Shown here piece after piece: positions 51,100 to 59,619 of a DNA stretch of 64,000 nucleotides. Location: assembly GCA_028282595.1 (NCBI GenBank), contig JANQHQ010000003.1, positions 21,461 to 85,460 of the forward strand, read 5' to 3'. The notes beneath the pieces are model-generated. The model was given only the letters and a program-made list of their open reading frames with translations. It had not been told where the DNA came from and ran no database searches. The first letter of the stretch is position 1; each line of letters opens with the position of its first letter. The DNA comes from Chlorobium sp. (lineage in GTDB: Bacteria; Bacteroidota; Chlorobiia; Chlorobiales; Chlorobiaceae). A program made the translations under genes and the position numbers.

Positions 51100-52254
51100 A
51101 TGAAGACCGAACGAAAACAGCCGTGGATCGTCGATACGACACTGAGGGACGGGGAGCAGGCTCCGGGGGTTGTCTTCAGCCGGGAGGAGAAAAAAAACAT
51201 CGCCGAACAGCTCGCCGAAGCGGGCGTCGATGAGCTGGAAATCGGCTACCCGTCCATCAGCGACGAGGAAAGGCTCGCCATCCGGGAGATCGTCTCGATG
51301 CGCCTCCCGGCCAGGCTGACAAGCTGGGCCAGGGCGAAACGGGAGGATATCGAATGCGCGAAGATGGCCGGAACCGAGGGGATACACATCAGCCTTCCCC
51401 TCTCTCCGCTCTATCTGCAGCTCATGCACAAGGATTACGGCTGGGTCCGGCGACAGCTCGAAACCCTGATTCCCGAGGCGCGGAAGCATTTCGGCTTCGT
51501 AAGCGTCGGCGGGCAGGACTCAACGAGAACAAACGAGGAAACGCTCGAGCGCTTCGTCCGGGACGCCCTGGAATGCGGAGCCGAACGGATACGGATAGCC
51601 GACACCGTCGGCATAGCGACACCTTTCGGCACAGCCCGGACGGTGGAGCGCCTGAAATCCGCCGTACCGGCAATGCTGGAATTCCATGCGCATAACGATC
51701 TCGGCATGGCCACGGCAAACGCCTTCAGCGCCATCGAGGCGGGATGCGACGCGGTCAGCGTCTCGGTAACCGGCCTGGGCGAACGTGCGGGAAACGCCGC
51801 CCTCGAGGAGCTCGTCCTGGCCCTCAAACTTTCGGAGTCTTACACCTCCGCCGTCAGGACGGACTCGCTTCATAAGCTCTGCCGGACAGTCGCGGCGGCA
51901 TCGAACAGATGCATACAGGACCAGAAACCCGTTGTCGGCGGCTCGGTCTTCCGGCACGAATCGGGCATCCACTGCAGCGCCCTCCTCAAGAACCCGCTCT
52001 CCTACCAGCCATTCCTGCCGGGGGAGATCGGCAGGGAGAACCACGAGTTCGTCATAGGAAAACACTCGGGCAGCGCAGCAATTCAGCACGTTCTGGCCGC
52101 TTGCGGTATCGAGATAGACCGTGCAGAGGCCGGAGCGCTGCTCGTATCGGTGAGAGCGGCAGCCGACCGGAAAAAATGCGGGCTTTCGCCGGCGGAGCTC
52201 GAACACATCTACAAACAAAGCCTCGTGAACTCCCAGGGGATATGCAGAAGCTGA
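51100..52254 (+). CDS. nifV: Homocitrate synthase NifV
   Basis: 384 residues. Makes (R)-homocitrate, the organic ligand of the iron-molybdenum cofactor, from acetyl-CoA and 2-oxoglutarate. DRE-TIM barrel: VDTTLRDGEQAPGVVFSREE, RIRIADTVGIATPF, LEFHAHNDLGMATANAFSAI, TGLGERAGNAALEELVLAL, and SVFRHESGIHCSALL. It lacks the C-terminal LeuA regulatory domain, as expected for NifV. GAGAGGAACGAG precedes the ATG. It overlaps nifA by 13 bases. Confidence 0.95.
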   Translation: MKTERKQPWIVDTTLRDGEQAPGVVFSREEKKNIAEQLAEAGVDELEIGYPSISDEERLAIREIVSMRLPARLTSWARAKREDIECAKMAGTEGIHISLPLSPLYLQLMHKDYGWVRRQLETLIPEARKHFGFVSVGGQDSTRTNEETLERFVRDALECGAERIRIADTVGIATPFGTARTVERLKSAVPAMLEFHAHNDLGMATANAFSAIEAGCDAVSVSVTGLGERAGNAALEELVLALKLSESYTSAVRTDSLHKLCRTVAAASNRCIQDQKPVVGGSVFRHESGIHCSALLKNPLSYQPFLPGEIGRENHEFVIGKHSGSAAIQHVLAACGIEIDRAEAGALLVSVRAAADRKKCGLSPAELEHIYKQSLVNSQGICRS

Positions 52255-53888
52255 AAAATCCGGTCATAGCACAGACCGACACCATCAACCTCCTGGCCGA
52301 AGTCCAGAGAGCGCTGAACAACCAGGAGAATATCGGCACGGTCCTTCGGTTCGTACTCAGCATCATGTCCGAGCACCTGGACATGATGCGCGGGGTCATC
52401 ACGATCCTCAACCGGGAAACCAACGAGATCGTTATCAACGAGTCCTTCGGACTGAGCGAGGAGGAACAGGCCAAGGGGAGGTACATGCCGGGCGAGGGCA
52501 TCATCGGCCAGGTGGTCGAAACGGGCCGGCACCGCGTTGTTCCGAGAATCAACGAGGAGCCACGCTTCCTCGACCGGACCGGTTCGGGAAACAGGATCAG
52601 GACCGACCGCCTCTGCTTTGTCTGTGTCCCGATAAAAAGCGGCAACGAGGTGATCGGCACGCTCAGCGCCGACCGCCCGATCCACACGGAAAACGGCCGT
52701 GCGAGCAGGAGCGAACAGAAGCGGAAGGAAGAGGAACGTATCGAGGAGCTGGTCAACATCCTCTCCATCATCGCGACGATGATTTCCCAGGCGGTCCGCA
52801 TCAAACAGCTCGCGGAGGAACAGTCGAAAACCTCCGGACGGGAAACGGAACACGGCGTGAAAGACGGCGCACCCTTCTCCTTCTACCGCGATGAGCCGCG
52901 CGAACCGGAAGAGGAACTCTACAACGAAAACCGCAGACCGGCCAACATCATCGGAAACTCCAAGGCCATGATCACGGTTTTCCGGATGATAGACAAGATA
53001 GCGCCGACCAACGCGACAGCCCTCATTCTCGGCGAGAGCGGCGTCGGCAAGGAGCTTGTCGCCAACGCGATCCACTTCAAGAGCCATCGCGCGAACGATC
53101 CTTTCATCAAATTCAACTGCGCGGCGCTTCCCGAGAGCATTGTCGAAAGCGAGCTTTTCGGGCACGAAAAAGGAGCGTTCACCGGAGCCACGGCGACACG
53201 CCAGGGCCGTTTCGAGCTCGCCGACGGCGGCACGATCTTTCTCGACGAAGTCGGGGAGCTCAGCCTGCCCGTGCAGGCGAAGCTGCTTCGCATTCTCCAG
53301 GAAAAGGAATTCGAACGGGTGGGCGGGTCGAAAACCCTGAAGACCGACCTGAGGGTCATCGCCGCCACCAACAGGGATCTCGAGGAGGGGATACGGTCGG
53401 GAAACTTCCGCGAGGACCTCTACTATCGCCTGAACATCTTTCCGATCACGGTCCCTCCCCTCAGGGAACGCAAGTCCGATATCCTGTTGCTGACGGACTA
53501 TTTCATCGAAAAGTACAACAGGATCAATTTCAAGGGGGTGCGAAGGATTTCGACCAGGACGATAGACATGCTCATGCGCTATCACTGGCCGGGCAACGTC
53601 CGGGAGCTCGAAAACTGCATCGAGCGCGCGGTCATCCTCAGTGAAGACAACGTCATTCACGGCTACCACCTGCCGCCGACGCTGCAGACGGCGGAGTCCA
53701 GCGGAACGCCGGCCGCCGGTTCTCTTCAGCAGCGCCTCGACGCCATCGAGCATGAAATGATCATCGAGGCCCTCAAACGCACCAAGGGCAACATGTCGAA
53801 AGCCGCTTCGCAGCTCGGACTGACGGAACGGGTCATGGGACTCCGGGTGAAAAAATTCGGCATCGACTACCGCAAGTACCGGCCGTAA
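52242..53888 (+). CDS. nifA: Nif-specific transcriptional activator NifA
   Basis: 548 residues from ATG 52242, overlapping the end of nifV. N-terminal GAF domain (about 15-185; MRGVITILNRETNEIVINES, YMPGEGIIGQVVETGRHRVV). AAA+ sigma-54 activator domain: Walker A GESGVGKE at 264-271, the sigma-54 contact motif GAFTGA at 311-316, and DLRVIAATNRDLEEGIRSG. C-terminal Fis-type helix-turn-helix (about 505-545, RTKGNMSKAASQLGLTERVM). The cysteine pair between domains of oxygen-sensitive NifA proteins is not seen. Expected to activate the sigma-54 promoter before nifH. Confidence 0.93.
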   Translation: MQKLKNPVIAQTDTINLLAEVQRALNNQENIGTVLRFVLSIMSEHLDMMRGVITILNRETNEIVINESFGLSEEEQAKGRYMPGEGIIGQVVETGRHRVVPRINEEPRFLDRTGSGNRIRTDRLCFVCVPIKSGNEVIGTLSADRPIHTENGRASRSEQKRKEEERIEELVNILSIIATMISQAVRIKQLAEEQSKTSGRETEHGVKDGAPFSFYRDEPREPEEELYNENRRPANIIGNSKAMITVFRMIDKIAPTNATALILGESGVGKELVANAIHFKSHRANDPFIKFNCAALPESIVESELFGHEKGAFTGATATRQGRFELADGGTIFLDEVGELSLPVQAKLLRILQEKEFERVGGSKTLKTDLRVIAATNRDLEEGIRSGNFREDLYYRLNIFPITVPPLRERKSDILLLTDYFIEKYNRINFKGVRRISTRTIDMLMRYHWPGNVRELENCIERAVILSEDNVIHGYHLPPTLQTAESSGTPAAGSLQQRLDAIEHEMIIEALKRTKGNMSKAASQLGLTERVMGLRVKKFGIDYRKYRP

Positions 53889-53897
53889 CCGCGTCCC

Positions 53898-54215
53898 TCA
53901 ACCGTTCCGCGGCTCTCCCGGCCGCTCTGCCGGAGCTTCGTCAACATCGAGAACTCCGACGTGCAGCCTTCCGACCTCGAGTTCTCCGACCTCGAGCCGG
54001 CCTACTTTAGAACGGCGCACGAAAAGCTTTCCGACAACCATCCGCCCCACGGCGAACGCCCCGACGGCGAGAGCACCGACGGCCACCGCACCGATGGCGA
54101 AAGCCCCCAGGGCGGCCGCTCCCGTAGCGAGAGCTGCCGGAGAATTGCCGGAGCGTTTCGAACGGCGCAAAGAAGGCCCCTGTTCCGCGAATCCGGAATA
54201 TCCGGAGTAGGTCAT
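53898..54215 (-). CDS. Hydrophobic pentapeptide-like repeat protein, 105 aa
   Basis: After a basic N-terminus (about 30 residues) the protein is a regular five-residue repeat of the form A-x-G-A-x or V-G-x-L-x: ALGAFAIGAVAVGALAVGAF, AVGRMVVGKLFVRR, then SKVGRLEVGELEVGRLHVGV. Such repeats fold as a right-handed beta-helix in related proteins. The first repeats are purely hydrophobic, the later ones charged. It overlaps the mscL remnant by four bases. Function unknown; placed between nifA and nifH by chance or recent rearrangement. Confidence 0.65.
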   Translation of the reverse strand: MTYSGYSGFAEQGPSLRRSKRSGNSPAALATGAAALGAFAIGAVAVGALAVGAFAVGRMVVGKLFVRRSKVGRLEVGELEVGRLHVGVLDVDEAPAERPGEPRNG

Positions 54216-54403
54216 GGCTGCCTCCCTTCGCTTTTTCTCTTCTTCAGCCCCGTTGTCTCGGGATATCGCTGATTCCGGCGGGCAACACCTCCCCGCCGGA
54301 TGGTGACGAAGCGGCTTTCGGCGCCTTCGACGACAATACCGGCCGCCATATCCACTACGCCGTCCCTGACGGCGAACTCCCTGAATTCCTGCATCATTCC
54401 CAT
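54212..54403 (-). pseudogene. mscL large-conductance mechanosensitive channel, N-terminal remnant
   Basis: From ATG 54403 the protein reads MGMMQEFREFAVRDGVVDMA and AGIVVEGAES, a clear match to the MscL start (F-x-EF-x-EFA-x-R-x-x-VVD-x-A-x-G-x-V). After about 30 residues it leaves the family (RFVTIRRGGVARRNQR) and stops at residue 63, so the second helix and the C-terminus are lost. The frame is open upstream to 54436. I read it as a decayed gene, though a short product could still be made. Confidence 0.65.
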
Positions 54404-54505
54404 GACGGCTACCTGTTGAAAAATTTCGGAAAACAAAGACTACCGTAGCTCAAGTATATGTTTTTCACGCTTTTTTTCCTGAAGAACGAGGCAAAACCAC
54501 AATAA

Positions 54506-54521
54506 TGTAGGAAAACCGACA
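54506..54521 (+). promoter_or_regulatory. Candidate NifA upstream activator site
   Basis: TGT at 54506-54508 and ACA at 54519-54521 with ten bases between, the NifA consensus. It is about 270 bases upstream of the sigma-54 promoter, farther than usual, and a single match could be chance. Confidence 0.35.
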
Positions 54522-54792
54522 CTGTTTCGAATACCGTGAAACCGCCGGCCCCGTTCGAACGGAGCACCCTGTCCCGCACGCCCCCAAAAGAGCCGAAAAA
54601 ACTACACATACGTAGAAACAAAAACTTCCCCACGATATCGTAGCAATTCTCAGGTCGCCCGACGCCGTTTTTCGCTGCCGCACGCTACGGCTCCCCTCGA
54701 AACAAAAAAAAATGCAACGCCAGCTTTCGCCGACGTTTAGCGCGGGCGGGAACATACGGAAACGGCATCCGGCACAATACAACACGCGGCTG

Positions 54793-54808
54793 TGGCACAC
54801 CTGTTGCA
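54793..54808 (+). promoter_or_regulatory. Sigma-54 (-24/-12) promoter of nifH
   Basis: TGGCACACCTGTTGCA matches the sigma-54 consensus TGGCAC-N5-TTGCA exactly. It lies 81 bases before the nifH start codon used here, so transcription should begin near 54820. Confidence 0.9.
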
Positions 54809-54888
54809 CCTAAAAAAGCGCGAACGAATTTGCAATGGCACGTGAATAGTCAAGGCTATTCTCTTTTCAAACCTAAATGACTGGACAA

Positions 54889-55713
54889 ATGAGAAAAGTA
54901 GCGATTTACGGCAAGGGCGGCATCGGTAAATCGACCACGACACAGAACACGGTCGCCGGTCTCGCGGAAATGGGCAAGAAAGTCATGGTGGTCGGCTGCG
55001 ATCCGAAAGCCGACTCGACGCGCCTCCTGCTCGGCGGCCTGCAGCAGAAAACCGTTCTCGACACGCTGCGCGAGGAGGGCGAAGAGGTCGAGCTCGAAGA
55101 TATCATAAAAGAAGGTTTCAGGAGCACCCGCTGCACGGAGTCCGGCGGTCCGGAACCGGGCGTGGGGTGTGCGGGACGGGGAATCATCACCTCGGTCAAC
55201 CTGCTCGAACAGCTTGGAGCGTACGATGACGACTGGGATCTCGACTACGTATTCTACGACGTACTCGGCGACGTTGTCTGCGGCGGCTTCGCCATGCCTA
55301 TCCGCGACGGAAAAGCCGAGGAGATCTACATCGTCTGTTCCGGCGAGATGATGGCCATGTATGCGGCAAACAACATCTGCAAGGGCATCCTGAAATACGC
55401 CGACGCGGGAGGGGTTCGCCTCGGCGGCCTGATCTGCAACAGCCGCAAGGTCGACAATGAAAAGGACATGATCCAGGAACTTGCACGCAAGCTCGGTACC
55501 CAGATGATCCATTTCGTTCCGCGCGACAACATGGTGCAGCGGGCGGAAATCAACAGAAAAACCGTCATCGACTTCGATCCGGAACACTCCCAGGCGAACG
55601 AGTACAGGACGCTGGCGCGCAAGATCGAGGAGAACGAAATGTTCGTCATTCCGAAACCGCTCGAGATCGACGAGCTCGAACAGCTCCTGATCGAATTCGG
55701 CATCGCCAACTAA
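54889..55713 (+). CDS. nifH: Nitrogenase iron protein NifH
   Basis: 274 residues from ATG 54889, the length known for Chlorobi (an ATG 12 bases upstream is also in frame). ATP site YGKGGIGKSTTTQNTVAGLA, cluster cysteines in SGGPEPGVGCAGRGIITSVN and DVLGDVVCGGFAMPIRDGKA, and switch II DYVFYDVLGDVV. The arginine that can be ADP-ribosylated is present in GCAGRG. NifH is the electron donor to NifDK. It heads the main nif operon behind the sigma-54 promoter. Confidence 0.98.
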   Translation: MRKVAIYGKGGIGKSTTTQNTVAGLAEMGKKVMVVGCDPKADSTRLLLGGLQQKTVLDTLREEGEEVELEDIIKEGFRSTRCTESGGPEPGVGCAGRGIITSVNLLEQLGAYDDDWDLDYVFYDVLGDVVCGGFAMPIRDGKAEEIYIVCSGEMMAMYAANNICKGILKYADAGGVRLGGLICNSRKVDNEKDMIQELARKLGTQMIHFVPRDNMVQRAEINRKTVIDFDPEHSQANEYRTLARKIEENEMFVIPKPLEIDELEQLLIEFGIAN

Positions 55714-55745
55714 ACAAACAACAACAAAGCAAAGGAGTCAGACAC

Positions 55746-56105
55746 ATGTTAATGATCAGAGCAATCGTCCGCCCTGCAAAAGTTCAGGATGTCATGCAGG
55801 GACTGCTTGACGCCGGATACCCGGCGGTCACCAAAATACCGGTTGTCGGACGCGGAAAACAGCGGGGTCTGAAAGTAGGCGACGTCGTCTACGACGAGCT
55901 GCCGAAGGAGATGCTGGTAGTGGTCGTTCCCGACGCCGACAAGGAGTTCGTACTCGATGCCATCATGATGAACGCGAAGTCTCCCGGCGAAGGCAAGTTC
56001 GGCGACGGAAAGATCTTCGTTTCGAAAGTCGAAGAGGTCTTCACCATCAGCTCGGGAGTCAGGGAAGAAGAACCGGCCGTGGCTGAGCCGAAGGAGGCGT
56101 CATGA
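55746..56105 (+). CDS. nifI1: PII-like nitrogen regulatory protein NifI1
   Basis: 119 residues of the GlnB family: MLMIRAIVRPAKVQDVMQGL, a T-loop region (VGRGKQRGLKVGDVVYDELP), and the B-loop DGKIFVSKVEEVFTISSG. The NifI1 class is recognised by its place directly after nifH. With NifI2 it binds and inhibits dinitrogenase when ammonium is present, relieved by 2-oxoglutarate and ATP. It overlaps nifI2 by four bases and has AAAGGAG upstream. Confidence 0.95.
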   Translation: MLMIRAIVRPAKVQDVMQGLLDAGYPAVTKIPVVGRGKQRGLKVGDVVYDELPKEMLVVVVPDADKEFVLDAIMMNAKSPGEGKFGDGKIFVSKVEEVFTISSGVREEEPAVAEPKEAS

Positions 56106-56479
56106 AAGAGATCATAGCAATCATCCGGCCCAGGAAAATGAACGAAACCAAGCAGGCGCTCATCGATGCGGGTGTCTCTTCTTTCACCGCCCTGGGGAGA
56201 GTCCTGGGAAGGGGCAAGGGGCAGGTCCACTTCGACATTCTCCAGGGAGCCGAAGAGGGACATCCGGAAGCCATCGAACAGCTCGGCAACGCTCCCCGCC
56301 TGGTTGCCAAGCGCCTGATAGCCATCGTCGTTCCTGACGAAATGGCCCGGACCACGATCGATGCGATCATCAGGACGAACCGGACGGGCAAACCCGGCGA
56401 CGGCAAGATATTCGTCACGCCGATCACCGATACCCTGAGGGTACGAACCGGTGAAACCGGCGATGCCGCTCTCGTATGA
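56102..56479 (+). CDS. nifI2: PII-like nitrogen regulatory protein NifI2
   Basis: 125 residues: MKEIIAIIRPRKMNETKQAL, T-loop with RVLGRGKGQVHFDILQGAEE, and a C-terminal DGKIFVTPITDTLRVRTGE. The longer T-loop insertion is typical of NifI2. Works as a complex with NifI1 in post-translational switch-off of nitrogenase. The nifD start follows 31 bases later. Confidence 0.95.
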   Translation: MKEIIAIIRPRKMNETKQALIDAGVSSFTALGRVLGRGKGQVHFDILQGAEEGHPEAIEQLGNAPRLVAKRLIAIVVPDEMARTTIDAIIRTNRTGKPGDGKIFVTPITDTLRVRTGETGDAALV

Positions 56480-56510
56480 CAAACCACTCACGATGAAAAA
56501 GGAGATAGTT

Positions 56511-58145
56511 ATGGAGTCCATCAGGAATTTCACAGATCCATCCGTCATAAAGGAGGAACTGGTAAAGCTGTACCCGCCGAAAGTGGCCAAGAAAAGGGGC
56601 AAGGCGATCGTCGTCAACGATCCCGAAGAGATCCCCCAGGTCCAGGCGAACGTCCGCACGGTCCCCGGCATCATCAGCCAGCGCGGCTGCTCCTATGCCG
56701 GCTGTAAAGGGGTGGTGCTCGGCCCCACGCGCGACATCGTCAATATCACGCACGGGCCTATCGGCTGCAGTTTCTACAGCTGGCTTACCCGCCGCAACCA
56801 GACCCGGCCCGAAAGCCCGGAGCATGAAAACTACATGCCCTACTGCTTCTCGACCGACATGCAGGAAGACCATGTGGTCTTCGGCGGCGAAAAGAAACTG
56901 AAGCAGGCGATCCAGGAAGCATACGATCTCTTCCACCCGAAAGCGATCGCGATCTTCTCGACCTGCCCGGTGGGCCTCATCGGCGACGACGTTCACGCCG
57001 TGGCGAGAGAGATGCGGGAAAAGCTCGGCGACTGCAACGTTTTCGGCTTCAGTTGCGAAGGGTACCGCGGCGTGAGCCAGTCGGCGGGGCACCATATCGC
57101 CAACAACGGGGTGTTCAAGCACATGGTCGGCCGCGACGACACCGTGAAGGACGGCAAGTACAAACTGAACCTGCTCGGCGAATACAACATCGGCGGCGAC
57201 GCGTTCGAAATCGAGCGCCTGCTGGACAAATGCGGTATAACCCTCGTCGCCTCGTTCAGCGGCAACTCGACGGTCGGGGCGATCGAAAACTCGCACATGG
57301 CCGACCTGAACGTCATCATGTGCCACCGTTCGATCAACTACATGGGAGACATGATGGAGACGAAGTTCGGCATCCCGTGGATGAAAGTGAATTTCGTCGG
57401 CGCCGAGTCGAGCGCGAAGTCGCTGCGCAAGATCGCCGAATATTTCGAGGACGACGAACTCAAGGCACGCGTTGAGGAGGTGATCGCCGGGGAGATGCCC
57501 CAGGTCAATGCCGTGATCGAGGAGATCCGCCCGAGGACCGAAGGCAAGACCGCCATGCTCTTTGTAGGGGGATCGCGCGCTCACCACTATCAGGATCTCT
57601 TCACCGAGCTCGGCATGACCACCCTGGCGGCCGGGTACGAATTCGCGCATCGCGACGATTACGAAGGGCGCCACGTGCTGCCGACGATCAAGATCGACGC
57701 CGATAACAAGAATATCGAGGAGCTGAAGGTCGAACGCGATCCCGAAAAATACACCGAAAGAAAAAGCGAGGCCGAAATCGAAGCCATGAAGGCCAACGGA
57801 CTGGAAATGAACGGTTACGAGGGCATGATGAAACAGATGGAGAAAAAAACCTTCGTCGTCGACGACATCAGCCACTACGAATCGGAAAAACTGATCGAGC
57901 ACTTCAAACCCGATATTTTCTGCGCCGGTATCAAGGAAAAATATGTCGTACAGAAAATGGGCGTACCTCTCAAGCAGTTGCACAGTTACGACTACGGAGG
58001 CCCCTACACCGGCTTTATCGGAGCGGTCAACTTTTACCGGGATATCGACCGCATGGTCAACAATCCCGTCTGGAAAAAGATCAAGGCTCCCTGGCAAACC
58101 GCCCCGGCGGACGGAGAACTCGAGGCCGAATACGTTTCACAGTAA
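56511..58145 (+). CDS. nifD: Nitrogenase molybdenum-iron protein alpha chain NifD
   Basis: 544 residues from ATG 56511, chosen because AAGGAG lies six bases upstream; an ATG at 56493 is possible. P-cluster cysteines in SQRGCSYAGCKGVVLGP and in FSTCPVGLIGDDVHAVA. The cofactor-binding cysteine is in VIMCHRSINYMGDMMETKF and the histidine in LKQLHSYDYGGPYTGFIGAV. An insertion near residues 385-440 is typical of the anaerobe (Group II/III) type. Forms the catalytic alpha2beta2 protein with NifK. Confidence 0.98.
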   Translation: MESIRNFTDPSVIKEELVKLYPPKVAKKRGKAIVVNDPEEIPQVQANVRTVPGIISQRGCSYAGCKGVVLGPTRDIVNITHGPIGCSFYSWLTRRNQTRPESPEHENYMPYCFSTDMQEDHVVFGGEKKLKQAIQEAYDLFHPKAIAIFSTCPVGLIGDDVHAVAREMREKLGDCNVFGFSCEGYRGVSQSAGHHIANNGVFKHMVGRDDTVKDGKYKLNLLGEYNIGGDAFEIERLLDKCGITLVASFSGNSTVGAIENSHMADLNVIMCHRSINYMGDMMETKFGIPWMKVNFVGAESSAKSLRKIAEYFEDDELKARVEEVIAGEMPQVNAVIEEIRPRTEGKTAMLFVGGSRAHHYQDLFTELGMTTLAAGYEFAHRDDYEGRHVLPTIKIDADNKNIEELKVERDPEKYTERKSEAEIEAMKANGLEMNGYEGMMKQMEKKTFVVDDISHYESEKLIEHFKPDIFCAGIKEKYVVQKMGVPLKQLHSYDYGGPYTGFIGAVNFYRDIDRMVNNPVWKKIKAPWQTAPADGELEAEYVSQ

Positions 58146-58168
58146 TCAGGAAAACGGAGACTACCAAC

Positions 58169-59548
58169 ATGCTGTTACGACACACGAAAAAAGAAGTCAA
58201 GGAACGCGAGGGGCTGACGATCAACCCGGCAAAAACCTGCCAGCCGATCGGAGCCATGTATGCCGCGCTCGGGGTTCACGGCTGTCTCCCCCACAGCCAC
58301 GGATCACAGGGCTGCTGCGCTTACCACCGCAGCACCCTGACCCGCCACTACAAGGAACCCGTCATGTCGGCGACCAGTTCCTTCACCGAAGGCGCCTCGG
58401 TTTTCGGCGGCCAGGCCAACCTGCTTCAGGCGATCACCACGATTTTCTCGGTCTACGATCCGGATATCATCGCGGTACACTCCACCTGCCTGTCCGAAAC
58501 CATCGGCGACGACCTGCAGCAGATCACCAAGAAAGCTCTCGACGACGGCAGGATTCCCGAGGACAAGCGCGTAATCTACGCAAGCACCCCGAGCTTCGTC
58601 GGTTCGCACATCACCGGCTACGCCAACATGGTGACCGGCATCGCGGAACAGTTCGCCAAACCGGATGGCGAAAAGCTCGACCAGGTCAACATCGTCGCGG
58701 GATGGATGGAGCCGTCCGACATGCGCGAGATCAAACGGCTGTCGAAAGAGCTCGGCGCCCGAATCGTCCTCTTCCCGGACACGTCCGATGTTCTCGACGC
58801 ACCCCAGACGGGCAGGCACGAATTCTACCCCAAAGGCGGCGCGACGGTCCCGGCCCTGGAAAGCACCGGCCGGAGCAGGTGTTCGATCGCGCTCGGCTGC
58901 ATAAGCGCCGAACCCGCCGCGATAGCGCTGGAAAAGAAATGCAAGGTGCCCTTCCGGACCGAGGACATGCCGATCGGACTCAGCGCCACCGACCGGTTCA
59001 TCATGTCGCTCAGCAAGGCTGCCGGAGTCGAGGTACCCGATGAAATCACGGCGGAAAGAGGCCGTCTTGTGGACGTCATGACCGACATGGAGCAGTACTT
59101 CTACGGCAAAAAGGTCGCACTGTTCGGCGATCCCGACCAGCTCATCCCGCTGACCGAGTTTCTGCTCGACCTGAACATGAAACCGGTGCACATCGTCAGC
59201 GGCACGCCGGGGGCGCGTTTCGAAAAACGCATGAAGGAGATCCTCAAAGACGCCCCTTACACGAACTTCAAGAACGGCCTCACCGCCGACATGTTCCTTC
59301 TGCACCAGTGGATCAAGAACGAGCCGGTCGACCTGCTCATCGGAAACACCTACGGCAAGTATATCGCCCGCGACGAGGACATTCCGTTCGTGCGGTTCGG
59401 CTTCCCGATCCTCGACCGTATCGGCCACAGCTACTTCCCGAACGTGGGCTACACCGGAGCCCTGCGACTTGTCGAAAAGATCCTCGGCGTATTTCTGGAC
59501 CGTCAGGACCGCGACGCCCCCGAGGAGAAGTTTGAGCTCGTGATGTAG
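58169..59548 (+). CDS. nifK: Nitrogenase molybdenum-iron protein beta chain NifK
   Basis: 459 residues, the shorter beta chain that lacks the N-terminal extension of the Azotobacter type. P-cluster ligands: NPAKTCQPIGAMYAALGVHG, SHGSQGCCAYHRSTLTRHYK, and VHSTCLSETIGDDLQQITKK. Further conserved: MVTGIAEQF, KGGATVPALESTGRS and the C-terminal FGFPILDRIGHSYFPNVGYT. It starts 23 bases after nifD. A small palindromic repeat follows before nifE. Confidence 0.98.
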   Translation: MLLRHTKKEVKEREGLTINPAKTCQPIGAMYAALGVHGCLPHSHGSQGCCAYHRSTLTRHYKEPVMSATSSFTEGASVFGGQANLLQAITTIFSVYDPDIIAVHSTCLSETIGDDLQQITKKALDDGRIPEDKRVIYASTPSFVGSHITGYANMVTGIAEQFAKPDGEKLDQVNIVAGWMEPSDMREIKRLSKELGARIVLFPDTSDVLDAPQTGRHEFYPKGGATVPALESTGRSRCSIALGCISAEPAAIALEKKCKVPFRTEDMPIGLSATDRFIMSLSKAAGVEVPDEITAERGRLVDVMTDMEQYFYGKKVALFGDPDQLIPLTEFLLDLNMKPVHIVSGTPGARFEKRMKEILKDAPYTNFKNGLTADMFLLHQWIKNEPVDLLIGNTYGKYIARDEDIPFVRFGFPILDRIGHSYFPNVGYTGALRLVEKILGVFLDRQDRDAPEEKFELVM

Positions 59549-59556
59549 CAACACCA

Positions 59557-59595
59557 GGGCACCTCTAAAAAGTGTCATGAGCGGTAGAGGTACCC
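59557..59595. mobile_element. Short family D element between nifK and nifE
   Basis: GGGCACCTCTA (59557-59567) and TAGAGGTACCC (59585-59595) form inverted ends with one mismatch around 17 bases containing TGTCATGAG. The same GGGCACCTCTA-N5-TGTCATGAG order occurs at 43165-43189. It could act as a processing hairpin in the nif mRNA. Confidence 0.7.
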
Positions 59596-59619
59596 ACCAT
59601 TAACACAAGGGTTAAAGCC

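Larger units (their letters stand above)
54404..54876. other. nifH upstream region
   Basis: About 470 bases with no gene. It holds a TGT-N10-ACA NifA-type site (54506-54521) and the sigma-54 promoter (54793-54808). Short minus-strand frames here have no ribosome sites. Confidence 0.5.

Noticed and set aside
54465..54943. Minus-strand frames opposite the nifH promoter (68-114 codons)
   Set aside because: They overlap the sigma-54 promoter and the nifH start in antisense; no ribosome sites and Cys/Arg-rich low-quality products.
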